From positions 23,594-87,593 of the forward strand of contig NZ_LDPV02000044.1 in assembly GCF_001038425.2 (NCBI RefSeq): 64,000 nt of DNA. Reading direction: 5' to 3'. This document shows positions 29,042 through 37,988 of the stretch, in pieces; the stretch's first letter is position 1, and each line of letters starts with the position of its first letter. Origin of the DNA: Ornithinibacillus contaminans. GTDB lineage: Bacteria; Bacillota; Bacilli; Bacillales; Amphibacillaceae. A program made the translations under genes and the position numbers. The notes below the pieces were generated by a model. That model saw only the letters and a list, made by a program, of their open reading frames with translations, was not told the origin of the DNA and did no database searches.

Positions 29042-30309
29042 AATGTTTTCACCTCAATCGGGTCCTGGACTAATTCTTTCTCTGTCAACAGGCATACACT
29101 AATTCCTTCATTGCGTAATTGCTGGATAATTCGGTGCTCCTGCATGGAAACTCGTTTTTCCGCTTGAATAAACATAATCATAAGCTTCTTTTCACGTAGC
29201 CTCACATGCCCAAGTGTATCTTTCAGCTGCTCATCTAGATGCGTCGTTACTAAAATAACGTAAAAACTACTCGTGATTTTCAGCATTTCTTCTTTTAGTT
29301 TTTTCGAAAATGCATAATTGGAACTTGGTTGTACCTGTGTTAAATGCCTGCGTATCCATTCCATTTTCGTTGGGTCATGCTTTACCGGAAAAAATACAGT
29401 ATCTGTCCCAATCGATAGGAACCCTACTTGAGAAGCCTGTCTGCGAATCGTGTCCATTAACGAGATACTCATCTCAACTGTAGCTTCATAGGCTAATAGA
29501 TTCATTCCCTTGTAATAGCAATTATCTAAAACAATCAATGTATCGGTACTTTTTTCCTGTTCAAATTCCTTAGTCATCACATCGTTTTTCTTAGCCGTTT
29601 GCTTCCAATCAATCCAAGAAAACTTATCACCAGGCATGTATTCCCGAATTCCGGTCGCAACATTTGTATTCTTTAAATTCATTGCCAATGATGCAATAGA
29701 TCCCTGTTCATAACTGTTCATTTTTTCCACCATTTGAACAGCTCTTTCTACTGGATAAACCATTAATTCACTTGTAACAGGATAGATATGCTCCTTTTTC
29801 ACTAACCCGAATATATCACCAATTTTCACCCGGATAGCTGGAAGCACATGATTTCCTCGTGGGAGCTGATCTAACTCATAGACAATTTCCATATTCCGCT
29901 TGAACCACGGAAAAATTATCTTTTTAAAATGCCTACTTGTGAATAACTTGTTCGGATGCTCTAAATACTGATACTTCGCATGCCTTATATCGACACGATT
30001 TAAGCTCTTCGGTAAGACTTCCTCTACGATACAATAATGAATCGGAAAGGGTAGCGTTCTATTAATCTTAATGGTCACGGTTAAATGATCCCCTGTTGCC
30101 ACCACATGGCGCTTCATCAATCGTTGAACCTTCCACCTCGATATCGGATACAACGATAATCCGATTAGATATAAAAAGATTGGTAGAAAGCTAAAAAACA
30201 AGAACCAGCTCGTAAATCCCCCTTGAAACATTGCATAAGCAAATAGTAATAGAAACAAAACCAGACTGAAGAGAAGATTACGTAAAAACAGAAACGACTG
30301 GTTCATCAA
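29038..30309 (-). CDS. yeaD: YeaD, DUF58 protein
   Basis: A 423-residue DUF58 protein with two N-terminal membrane helices (FLFLRNLLFSLVLFLLLFAYAMF and FTSWFLFFSFLPIFLYLIGLSLY) and a vWA-like cytoplasmic part. The signature is GIREYMPGDKFSWIDWKQTAKKNDVMTKEFEQE. The vWA-like part begins TDTLIVLDNCYY, whose D-x-x-x shape is not the full MIDAS DxSxS. In B. subtilis this is yeaD, between yeaC and yebA. DUF58 proteins accompany MoxR ATPases in many bacteria and are thought to help with protein assembly or cofactor maturation, but the client is unknown. It overlaps both neighbours by four bases. Confidence 0.9.
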   Translation of the reverse strand: MMNQSFLFLRNLLFSLVLFLLLFAYAMFQGGFTSWFLFFSFLPIFLYLIGLSLYPISRWKVQRLMKRHVVATGDHLTVTIKINRTLPFPIHYCIVEEVLPKSLNRVDIRHAKYQYLEHPNKLFTSRHFKKIIFPWFKRNMEIVYELDQLPRGNHVLPAIRVKIGDIFGLVKKEHIYPVTSELMVYPVERAVQMVEKMNSYEQGSIASLAMNLKNTNVATGIREYMPGDKFSWIDWKQTAKKNDVMTKEFEQEKSTDTLIVLDNCYYKGMNLLAYEATVEMSISLMDTIRRQASQVGFLSIGTDTVFFPVKHDPTKMEWIRRHLTQVQPSSNYAFSKKLKEEMLKITSSFYVILVTTHLDEQLKDTLGHVRLREKKLMIMFIQAEKRVSMQEHRIIQQLRNEGISVCLLTEKELVQDPIEVKTL

Positions 30310-31253
30310 CTAAATTCCTTTCGAATTGGTACAAATGTTTGTTTGACAATTTCCTCCACAATTTGTCTTGCTGTTTTACCATCATATTTTGCTTCAGAGG
30401 TTAGGATCATCCGATGGGTTAATACATATGGTGCTAAATATTTCACATCGTCCGGAAGCACATAATCACGCCCTGCGATATAAGCATACGCTTTTGCTGC
30501 CTTCATTAAAGCAATCGATCCACGTGGACTGACACCCAGAAAAACAGCATCATGATTCCGTGTTTCCCGTATGAGGTTAACGATGTATTGCTGCACATTT
30601 TTCTCCATATACACATTGCGAACTTCTTCTTGTATTAACACTAATTCCTCTTTTGTCATTACCGGTGAAATTGTTTCGATGGGGTGATCTTTTGATGTTC
30701 TCTCTAGTAGCTCCAACTCATCTTGCAAGGTTGGATAACCCATTGTTAACTTTAAAATAAAGCGATCAAGTTGAGCTTCTGGAAGTGGATACGTACCTTC
30801 GTATTCGATAGGATTTTGTGTAGCCATAACAAAGAAAGGTTTATGGAGTGGAATTGTTTTTCCATCTACCGTGACACTTTTTTCTTCCATACCTTCGAGT
30901 AGGGCAGATTGTGTCTTAGGGGAAGTACGATTTATTTCATCTGCTAGCACGATATTTCCTAAAATTGGTCCACCACGAAATTCAAATTCCATTTCTTTCG
31001 GGTTGTAGATCGATACGCCAGTTACATCTGAAGGCAGTAAATCAGGTGTAAATTGAATTCGTTTAAAATCACAATCCAGTGATTTAGCAAGTGTTCGTAC
31101 AAGCATTGTTTTCCCAACACCCGGAACATCCTCTAACAATACGTGACCTTCCGCAAGCAAGGCCACTAAACTTAAAACAGCAACATCTTCTTTTCCAATC
31201 ATTACTTTGTTAATGTTCGCCATTACTTTCTCGATTTTTTCGTTATATACCAT
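30306..31253 (-). CDS. yeaC: YeaC, MoxR family AAA+ ATPase
   Basis: A MoxR-type AAA+ ATPase of about 315 aa. Walker A is GHVLLEDVPGVGKTMLVRTLA and Walker B is NIVLADEINRTSPKTQSALLEGMEE. PFFVMATQNPIEYEGTYPLPEAQLDRF is sensor 1 with the arginine region, and VSPRGSIALMKAAKAYA is the lid domain with sensor 2. I prefer the ATG at 31253 (AGGAG three bases upstream); the ATG at 31265 is also possible. It is the first gene of the yeaC-yeaD-yebA operon and has a good sigma-A promoter at 31306-31334. Confidence 0.93.
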   Translation of the reverse strand: MVYNEKIEKVMANINKVMIGKEDVAVLSLVALLAEGHVLLEDVPGVGKTMLVRTLAKSLDCDFKRIQFTPDLLPSDVTGVSIYNPKEMEFEFRGGPILGNIVLADEINRTSPKTQSALLEGMEEKSVTVDGKTIPLHKPFFVMATQNPIEYEGTYPLPEAQLDRFILKLTMGYPTLQDELELLERTSKDHPIETISPVMTKEELVLIQEEVRNVYMEKNVQQYIVNLIRETRNHDAVFLGVSPRGSIALMKAAKAYAYIAGRDYVLPDDVKYLAPYVLTHRMILTSEAKYDGKTARQIVEEIVKQTFVPIRKEFS

Positions 31254-31305
31254 AGTCTCCTGCATCCTCTAAACGCCCCTCTGCATAAATTACTAGTACC
31301 CTTTA

Positions 31306-31334
31306 ACTATACTAAAAATCCACGCGTTAGTAAA
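31306..31334 (-). promoter_or_regulatory. sigma-A promoter of yeaC-yeaD-yebA
   Basis: Minus strand TTTACT - 17 bp - TATAGT, 53 bp upstream of the yeaC start. Confidence 0.75.
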
Positions 31335-31388
31335 AGGATACTTAATATATATTATTTTCAGAAAAACAGTTCCCTAAACCTCTTTTTG

Positions 31389-31423
31389 ATGAAAAAAAGC
31401 CCATTCTGGAGAGAATTGGGCTT
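31389..31423 (-). terminator. terminator for transcription coming from the amidase side
   Basis: Minus strand AGCCCAATTCT-CTCC-AGAATGGGCT then seven T. It is placed after the two repeat arrays, reading leftward from the amidase gene, about 55 bp before the yeaC promoter. On the plus strand TTTTG follows, so it may work both ways. Confidence 0.75.
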
Positions 31424-31459
31424 TTGTCTTGGGCGCTGGTTTGGCGCTGGTTTGGTGGA

Positions 31460-31738
31460 CGGGCGATGTTTCTGGAGGTTCGGGCGATGTTCCGCTGGTT
31501 CGGGCGATACTTCTAGATTTCGGGCGATGTTCCGCTGGTTCGGGCGATACTTCTGGATTTCGGGCGATGTTCTGCTGGTTCGGGCGATACTTCTAGATTT
31601 CGAGCGATGTTCCGCTCGTTCGGGCGATACTTCTGGATTTCGAGCGATATTCTGCTGGTTCGGGCGATACTTCTGGATTTCGAGCGATATTCTGCTGGTT
31701 CGGGCGATACTTCTGGATTTCGAGCGATGTTCCTACTC
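31460..31738 (+). repeat. 20-bp-period array A2, 14 units (CGRGCGAT head)
   Basis: CGGGCGAT or CGAGCGAT at 31460, 31481, then every 20 bp to 31721. Tails alternate between GTTCCGCTGGTT and ACTTCTGGATTT, so the pair unit is 40 bp. This is the same family as array A1 (8454-8807), but on the opposite strand. It is next to array B2. Open frames on both strands across it are low-complexity 20-residue repeats, not genes. Confidence 0.9.
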
Positions 31739-31754
31739 CTTAGGTTAATGGCAT

Positions 31755-31930
31755 CTGCTGATATTTCAGGATAATGGCTGATGTTTCCGGATTTCTGCTG
31801 ATATCCTAAAATATCTGCTGATACTTCTGCTTTTTCTGCTGATATTCCCATATATCTGCTGATACCACCACGTTTTCTGCTGATGTTTCCATATATCTGC
31901 TGATACCACCGCTTTTTCTGCTGAAACGAT
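31755..31930 (+). repeat. 20-21-bp-period array B2, nine units (CTGCTGAT head)
   Basis: CTGCTGAT or a one-base variant at 31755, 31775, 31795, 31815, 31836, 31856, 31877, 31897 and 31918. Spacing is 20 or 21 bp, looser than in the other arrays. Tails vary (ATTTCAGGATAA, ACCACCACGTTT and others). It abuts array A2. After it, 31931-32046 is a C-rich, G-poor stretch with no feature I recognise. Confidence 0.87.
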
Positions 31931-32046
31931 CCTGCCCAGCCCTCCTACACTAGCCGACCTTGCCTACCCCACCAGCCAGCGAGGGTACCCGCACCCCCGA
32001 GTTCCCAGTACCATAGCACAAACCCCGCGTCAGCACTCAACCACAC

Positions 32047-33564
32047 CTACCCTCTCACATCCACTGCCTCACTCAAAATTGGATTCCCCATCACATCTAT
32101 CCACAGGCCTGATTGCTCTAGTTGATAGGCGAGCTGTAACAGACGATGCTCTTCCCCTTTAGATGCCATTACCTGCACGCCAAGTGGTAAGCCTTCTGCG
32201 GACTGATAAACCGGAAGTGAAACAGCTGGTTGTCCGGTTAAATTAGCCAGCTGGGTAAATGGTGTATAGGTTAAGCTCGGTAGGAACATGTCATAAATTA
32301 ACGCTTGTTGGCCGCTCTTATCTAATCGGGCAACCCGTTCACGAAGCTCTGCTTGCGCGTCGGCAGAATGCGTTAGCTCCCCGACTTTTGGTGCTGTATA
32401 CGCAGTAGCTGGTGTGATGTAAAAATCATATTCCCGATGGAGTTCGGCCATTTGTGCTGCGGCTGTATCCCAAGCAGCTAGGCTTGCCGTAAACTCAGCT
32501 GCACTGACTGATTTTCCAGCAACATTCATTAACCACGTTTCAATTTCCATATCATCCGCGGTCAACTCCCGCCCCTGTAATGCCTCTAATTCAACCACCA
32601 TGGCTGAAATTTCGCCACAGTTCATCAAGTAGTAATTACGCATTAATTGAATGCCATCCACGCCATTTTCTTTTTCCTCCACATGATGACCTTGTGCTTC
32701 CAACCACGTGACAACTTGTTTAACAGCTGACTCTGCATCGTTTGATACAGGCGTTCCGACCGGAGATTTCGTTGAAAACGCAATTCGTAACTTTTGATTA
32801 AACGGTTGTGCCATCTGCTTCTGGAAGCTTCCAGGGAATAGCGGGGTCTGAAACGCCGCTTCTGGTTGAACTACCTGCACCATATCGAGTAATGCCGCAC
32901 TATCTCGAACTGTCCGTGATAAGGCAAAATCAATCGATGCGCCTTGCCATTGTCGTCCTACACCTGGTCCAACAGGGGTGCGACCTCGTGTTGGTTTCAA
33001 GCCGAACAAGCCAGAAAATGACGCTGGAATACGGATTGATCCACCACCGTCACTAGCTCCTGCCATTGGTACAATACCAGCCGCAATCGCAGCAGCCGTA
33101 CCGCCACTTGATCCACCTGGAGAGTGTTCTACATTCCACGGATTTCTCGAAGGGCCATATAGAACGGGTTCTGATATATTTTTCAATCCGAATTCAGGTG
33201 TATTCGTATGACCCAAAAAGATAAAACCTGCTTGTTGAAGCTTGTCCACATAGTTCGAATTTTGCTTAGCAAAGCTAGACCGAAGTAGCCTAGAGCCTGA
33301 CGTTAACGGCTCCCCTTTTAATCGTTGGGAGATGTTTTTCAGTAAAAATGGCACCCCACTAAAACCACTAGAATCTACTGTGATGCTTTCTGCTTCCTGT
33401 AATGCTTTTTCTTTCCGCTCGTGAACAACGGCGTTTAAAGCTGGATTAACCTTTTCTAATTGCCGGAAGCTTAAAGACACTAGCTCCCTTGGTGTTACTT
33501 CTCTATTTCGAATTAATGCTGCCATGTCAGTAGCATCTAATGTTAAATAGGTTCTTAGATCCAT
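32047..33564 (-). CDS. Amidase signature family hydrolase
   Basis: A 505-residue amidase-signature enzyme. The signature GASDGGGSIRIPASFSGLFGLKPTRGRTPVGP is complete, with the catalytic Ser-cisSer-Lys triad split between PFLLKNISQRLKGEPLTSGSRLL (Lys), PGGSSGGTAAAIAAGIVPMA (cis-Ser) and DGGGSIR (nucleophile Ser). The C-terminal part ends LPLGVQVMASKGEEHRLLQLAYQLEQS. It could be an acylamidase, a 6-aminohexanoate-cyclic-dimer-type hydrolase or a general amide hydrolase; it is not GatA, which would be with gatB and gatC. It stands alone, and its transcript probably runs through the repeats to 31389. Confidence 0.9.
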   Translation of the reverse strand: MDLRTYLTLDATDMAALIRNREVTPRELVSLSFRQLEKVNPALNAVVHERKEKALQEAESITVDSSGFSGVPFLLKNISQRLKGEPLTSGSRLLRSSFAKQNSNYVDKLQQAGFIFLGHTNTPEFGLKNISEPVLYGPSRNPWNVEHSPGGSSGGTAAAIAAGIVPMAGASDGGGSIRIPASFSGLFGLKPTRGRTPVGPGVGRQWQGASIDFALSRTVRDSAALLDMVQVVQPEAAFQTPLFPGSFQKQMAQPFNQKLRIAFSTKSPVGTPVSNDAESAVKQVVTWLEAQGHHVEEKENGVDGIQLMRNYYLMNCGEISAMVVELEALQGRELTADDMEIETWLMNVAGKSVSAAEFTASLAAWDTAAAQMAELHREYDFYITPATAYTAPKVGELTHSADAQAELRERVARLDKSGQQALIYDMFLPSLTYTPFTQLANLTGQPAVSLPVYQSAEGLPLGVQVMASKGEEHRLLQLAYQLEQSGLWIDVMGNPILSEAVDVRG

Positions 33565-33723
33565 AAATCACACCTCGAATTTTCTTCTTTTCTACAGTGT
33601 ATCACCTGTCGTTCAATATTTGAATTTGCATGGTCATACTTTCCTATTCGTCTTACTAAGAAAAATTGTATACACGCTCTTTCGTACTACATTTAACCAA
33701 AAAAATCTAATAAACAAGCCACT

Positions 33724-33750
33724 TTTACTATTACGATGAATAATAGTAAA
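33724..33750. other. 10-bp perfect inverted repeat upstream of the ABC transporter
   Basis: TTTACTATTA - 7 nt - TAATAGTAAA in the 298-bp divergent gap between the amidase and the transporter ATPase. No T run follows on either strand, so an operator is as likely as a terminator. I found no convincing promoter in this gap. Confidence 0.5.
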
Positions 33751-33862
33751 CGACCTGTCATAGTATGTTACGAATACCAGAAACCTTCGCCAACTAGAGA
33801 GAAGAAAAAAGCAGAGAGTATATTACCGTAACACGTACTAACTAATGATTGGGGTGTCTTTC

Positions 33863-34867
33863 ATGAGGCCAAATCCGCTTCTAGCTGTTAATCAATTAAA
33901 AACGTATTTTTACTTGGACCAGAAAAAAATTGCAAAAGCTGTTGATGGTGTTTCTTTTACTGTCCAACCTGGAGAAACAGTAGCAATAGTTGGAGAATCT
34001 GGTAGTGGAAAAAGTATTACTGCACTATCCATCATGAAACTAATCGAGAAGCCTGGCGAAATAGTGGAAGGAACCATCACGTTAAACCAGCAAGACCTTA
34101 CGAATCTATCAGCAAAACAAATGACAAAACTACGTGGAAATGAAATCGCAATGGTGTTCCAGGAACCAATGACCGCCTTAAATCCCGTATTCACCATCGG
34201 AAACCAATTAACAGAAACGCTCCGGAAGCATCGAAGCATGACGAAACAAGAAGCCCAACTAGAGGCTATCAATCTATTAAAAACCGTTGGAATATCTCGA
34301 GCAGACGAAATAATTCACGAGTACCCACATCAACTCTCTGGCGGAATGCGTCAACGCGTTATGATTGCCATGGCTATTTCCTGCCACCCAAAGCTCCTAA
34401 TCGCAGATGAACCAACAACAGCCTTAGATGTCACTATACAAGCCCAAATTCTAGATTTAATGGTAGAAATGAAGGAAGAACTGGATATGGCATTGCTACT
34501 CATTACCCATGACCTTGGCATCGTATCCGAATACGCAGATCGTGTGTTAGTCATGTATGGTGGACAAATTGTGGAAGAGGCCCCAACTAGAGAATTATTG
34601 CGTACCACGAAACATCCCTATACGAAGGGATTACTAGAAAGCCTGCCTAACCTAAAAGAAGATGTTGACCGTCTAGGAACGATCAAGGGAACCGTTCCTC
34701 CGGCATACGACCTTCCTACTGGCTGTCGATTTTATACTCGTTGTCCATTTGCCATGGAAAAATGCAAGCACTCCAATCCAGATTTAATTGAAATAACAAA
34801 CAACCATGTCGTACGCTGCTATCTTTACGAAAAGGAGGAAATGCAGAGTGTCGAGTCCAACACCTAA
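33863..34867 (+). CDS. Peptide-type ABC transporter ATPase (OppD/DppD)
   Basis: One of two ATPases of an oligopeptide/dipeptide/nickel-family importer. Walker A is GESGSGKSITALSIM, the signature motif is LSGGMRQRVMIAMAI, Walker B is LLIADEPTTALDVTIQ and the H-loop is LLITHDLGIV. The C-terminal oligo_HPY region ends GCRFYTRCPFAMEKC. I start at ATG 33863, six bases after GGGGTG, rather than the upstream ATG at 33845. It is the first gene of the operon 33863-39845 and overlaps the second ATPase by 20 bp. Confidence 0.92.
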   Translation: MRPNPLLAVNQLKTYFYLDQKKIAKAVDGVSFTVQPGETVAIVGESGSGKSITALSIMKLIEKPGEIVEGTITLNQQDLTNLSAKQMTKLRGNEIAMVFQEPMTALNPVFTIGNQLTETLRKHRSMTKQEAQLEAINLLKTVGISRADEIIHEYPHQLSGGMRQRVMIAMAISCHPKLLIADEPTTALDVTIQAQILDLMVEMKEELDMALLLITHDLGIVSEYADRVLVMYGGQIVEEAPTRELLRTTKHPYTKGLLESLPNLKEDVDRLGTIKGTVPPAYDLPTGCRFYTRCPFAMEKCKHSNPDLIEITNNHVVRCYLYEKEEMQSVESNT

Positions 34868-35858
34868 TCTTCCATTCAAAGACGAGAAGCTCCTAGACGT
34901 TCTTCATATAAAAAAATATTTTCCAATCAAAGGAGGGATTTTCAAGCGAACAGTTGGTCATTTAAAAGCAGTTGATGATGTTTCGTTCTCCGTTTATAAG
35001 GGAGAGACCGTTGGAATTGTTGGAGAATCCGGTTCTGGAAAATCAACACTAGGTCGCGTTATTTTACGACTACTGGATCCAACTGATGGTGAAATTCACT
35101 TTGAAGGTAAAGACATTTCAGGACTTACGGCACGAAAGGTGAGACCATTCAGACGCGATATGCAAATGGTGTTCCAAGACCCATTTGGATCGCTCAATTC
35201 GAAGATGAGTGTTGCAGAGCTCATTGAGGAACCATTACTCGTGCAAACTTCCCTATCAAAAGCCGAACGAAAAGAAAAGGCGATTGCAATGATGGAAAAA
35301 GTTGGCTTGCGAGCGGAGGATCGGCTTAAATATCCGCATGAGTTCTCAGGGGGTCAGCGCCAACGGATCAGTATTGCACGAGCACTTATTATCAATCCAA
35401 AGCTAGTAATTTGCGATGAACCTGTTTCCGCATTAGATGTCTCCATTCAAGCACAGGTATTGAATTTAATGAAGGATTTACAGGATGAGCTATCGTTAAC
35501 CTACCTTTTCATCGCACATGATCTTAGTGTTGTGAAGCATATAAGTGACCGGATTGCCGTCATGTACCTAGGGAGAATTGTGGAAATTGCACCGAAACAA
35601 GCTCTTTACAATAATGCATTACACCCGTATACACAGGGACTGTTAGCGTCCATTCCGGAAGTAGATTTGGACGGTACTAACCAGAAAAGAGAAAAGATAC
35701 GTATTGAAGGGGACTTACCAAGCGCTGTTCATCCACCATCAGGCTGTCCATTTCGCACCCGGTGTCCAAAAGCCCATGAACGCTGCGCAGTGGATCGACC
35801 TGATTTAACAAAGGTTGGGGAGGATGAGCATTTTGTCGCCTGTCACCTTTATACGTAA
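34848..35858 (+). CDS. Peptide-type ABC transporter ATPase (OppF/DppF)
   Basis: The second ATPase. It has GESGSGKSTLGRVIL (Walker A), FSGGQRQRISIARALI (signature), LVICDEPVSALDVSIQ (Walker B) and YLFIAHDLSVV (H-loop). It ends SGCPFRTRCPKAHERC, the zinc- or Fe/S-like C-terminal motif of this family. The GTG at 34848 follows AAAGGAGG and gives VSSPTPNLPFKDEKLLDVLHIKKYFPI; an upstream in-frame ATG at 34806 has no such site. It pairs with the preceding ATPase as a heterodimer. Confidence 0.92.
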   Translation: MSSPTPNLPFKDEKLLDVLHIKKYFPIKGGIFKRTVGHLKAVDDVSFSVYKGETVGIVGESGSGKSTLGRVILRLLDPTDGEIHFEGKDISGLTARKVRPFRRDMQMVFQDPFGSLNSKMSVAELIEEPLLVQTSLSKAERKEKAIAMMEKVGLRAEDRLKYPHEFSGGQRQRISIARALIINPKLVICDEPVSALDVSIQAQVLNLMKDLQDELSLTYLFIAHDLSVVKHISDRIAVMYLGRIVEIAPKQALYNNALHPYTQGLLASIPEVDLDGTNQKREKIRIEGDLPSAVHPPSGCPFRTRCPKAHERCAVDRPDLTKVGEDEHFVACHLYT

Positions 35859-35906
35859 TAAAAATCCATACAAGTCATTCATATTATTTAAAAAGGGGGA
35901 AACAAA

Positions 35907-37706
35907 TTGTTTAAAAACAAGTTTGGTTTACTGGCAATTGTTTTTCTAGTCATGCTTGGAATTATCCTTGCCGCTTGTGGAGATGATGCCGAGGAAGGGA
36001 CACAGGATCCCGCACAAGAAGAAAGTGAAGGCGGTACAGAAGGCGAAGCGGAAAATGCAGAACCAGTTGCTGGCGGGACGATAACCGGTGCCATGTATTC
36101 CGCACCTGCGGGTATGTTCAACCCTATCTTTTATGAGGAATCCTACGAGGCAAATATTCTATCGTTTACGCATGAAAGCTTAGTTAGCCAAAATGAAAGC
36201 CTTGAATTTATTCCAGGTCTTGCAACCGACTGGGAAACAAACGAAGACCAGACAGAATTAACCTTGTACCTAGAGGAAGGCGTAAAATGGCACGACGGAG
36301 AAGACTTCACTGCTGATGACGTCGTGTTCACGTATAAGGCCATGTCTGATCCAGATTATGTAACAGCAGGCGGAATTCGTACTGCATATGTCACACCGCT
36401 TCTCGGCTATGAACAATATGTAGCTGGGGAAACCGATGAATTCCAAGGTGTCGTAGCCGTCGATGATTACACCGTAACCTTCAAATTTGCGGAACCAAAT
36501 ATTAATCCGTTGTATTATGCGAGCTTCCCGATTATTCCAGAGCATGTATTTGCCGATATTCCAGTAGCTGAAATGCCAGAGGCTTCTGAATCACGGGATG
36601 CGGGCGCTGTCATAGGAACTGGTCCATTTAAATTTACTGAAATGGTCGAACGCGAGCAATATGTACTGGAGCGTAATGAAGATTACTGGCAAGGCGCACC
36701 TTACCTTGAAAGTATCGTTTGGCGTGTCGTTGCACAATCTGTCATGACTGGACTACTGGAATCTGGTGAAGTTGACTTCATCGCTGATCCAAACGGTATT
36801 CCACCAGCAGATTATGAAACCGTGCAGGCTTTAGGAAATATTGAAATCATCGAGCAGCCTGATTTCGGTTATCAAATACTTGGATTCAAGGTTAATCACC
36901 GAACAGCTGAAGATGTGGAAAGTGGCGCAATCACTCCTGAAAATTGGGTACCAAATGAAAAAATTGCTGATCCAAGGATTCGTCAAGCAATGGCCTATGC
37001 AATCAATCGAGAAGGCTTAATTGAAGGATTATTATATGGACGCGGTGCGATATTAAACTCACCAATCGCCAAGCAGTTCTGGGCATATGACGAAAGTGAA
37101 ACGACGAACTACACGTATGATCCAGATATGGCAGCTTCCATCCTAGACGAATTAGGCTATGTAGATACAAATGACGACGGCTTCCGTGAAGACCCGGATG
37201 GCAATGAATGGGTCATCAATTTCGATTACCCTACCGGAAACGAACTACGTGAAAAATCAGCACCACTAATTGAGCAAATGCTAGAGGAAGTTGGGATTAA
37301 CGTAAATCTTCGTCAACCAAAGGAAATGTCTGCTTATGTGGAGGATTTAACGAATGATAACAGTGATTGGGATCTTTACTTATTAGGCTGGAGCTTAGGT
37401 AGTGCAGACCCAGATCCAACTGGATTATGGGGCACTACAGCTGCTTATAACTTCTCTCGCTGGAACAATCCAGATTCCGAAGCACTTATGCAACAGGCTT
37501 TACAAGCACCAGAAGCCTTTGACCAAGAATATCGAACAGAAGTCTATAAAGAATGGCAAAAGCTATTCTCAGAGGACTTACCAGCGTTACTCTTATATGC
37601 ACAAAACAGCTTATGGGCTTATAACGAACGATTACAAGGTGTAGAAGCCCTTCCGTTTACCATGTACAATGATCCACATTTATGGTGGGTAACAGACGCT
37701 GAATAG
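35907..37706 (+). CDS. Extracellular solute-binding protein, family 5 (lipoprotein)
   Basis: The ligand-binding lipoprotein of the importer. It has a signal peptide MFKNKFGLLAIVFLVMLGIILAAC with lipobox ILAAC, an acidic linker EEGTQDPAQEESEGGTEGE, and the family 5 signature region AEPVAGGTITGAMYSAP... FTHESLVSQNESLEFIPGLATDWE ... LTLYLEEGVKWHDGEDFTADDVVFTYKAM. The 599-residue length and the C-terminal NERLQGVEALPFTMYNDPHLWW fit peptide- and oligosaccharide-binding members. The substrate is not determined. A TTG start at 35907 follows AAGGGGG by seven bases. It lies between the ATPases and the permeases, so gene order is D-F-A-B-C. Confidence 0.92.
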   Translation: MFKNKFGLLAIVFLVMLGIILAACGDDAEEGTQDPAQEESEGGTEGEAENAEPVAGGTITGAMYSAPAGMFNPIFYEESYEANILSFTHESLVSQNESLEFIPGLATDWETNEDQTELTLYLEEGVKWHDGEDFTADDVVFTYKAMSDPDYVTAGGIRTAYVTPLLGYEQYVAGETDEFQGVVAVDDYTVTFKFAEPNINPLYYASFPIIPEHVFADIPVAEMPEASESRDAGAVIGTGPFKFTEMVEREQYVLERNEDYWQGAPYLESIVWRVVAQSVMTGLLESGEVDFIADPNGIPPADYETVQALGNIEIIEQPDFGYQILGFKVNHRTAEDVESGAITPENWVPNEKIADPRIRQAMAYAINREGLIEGLLYGRGAILNSPIAKQFWAYDESETTNYTYDPDMAASILDELGYVDTNDDGFREDPDGNEWVINFDYPTGNELREKSAPLIEQMLEEVGINVNLRQPKEMSAYVEDLTNDNSDWDLYLLGWSLGSADPDPTGLWGTTAAYNFSRWNNPDSEALMQQALQAPEAFDQEYRTEVYKEWQKLFSEDLPALLLYAQNSLWAYNERLQGVEALPFTMYNDPHLWWVTDAE

Positions 37707-37738
37707 TTGAATAGGAGATTTGTAAAAAAACAATGAGG

Positions 37739-37964
37739 GGCTGGGACAAAAGTGTTAATGGTTAGATAAAATCCGAACGTTGGTGCACGATACCCGCTCC
37801 GGGAATATACTTCGCTTTCCGCGGGGGCTGCTGAGCCTCCTCGCGCTGACGCACTGCGGGGTCTCACCTAAGCCCTTCCTCCCGCAGGAGTCTACGTATA
37901 TTCCCTACGCTGAATTAGTGCATTATTCGTCCTTTTATCTTCTCATTTTACTTATGTCCCAGCC
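37739..37964. repeat. 226-bp structured repeat with 10-bp terminal inverted repeats (copy 1)
   Basis: The ends are GGCTGGGACA and TGTCCCAGCC. The interior has long GC-rich hairpin arms around CGGGAATATACTTCGC and GTATATTCCC. The same sequence occurs inverted at 59405-59704. It sits inside the ABC transporter operon, between the binding protein and the first permease, with no reading frame of note. Similar GC-rich elements are, from memory, common in Bacillaceae genomes. Confidence 0.85.
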
Positions 37965-37988
37965 TCCTCCTTCATAGGGGGGATTTAT

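Noticed and set aside
31386..31851. 120- and 112-codon frames over arrays A2 and B2
   Set aside because: Same artefact as above; the frames follow the repeat units and no translation signal is present.
32047..33564. GatA of the Asp/Glu-tRNA amidotransferase
   Set aside because: No gatB or gatC nearby, and the sequence around the catalytic lysine differs from that of GatA.
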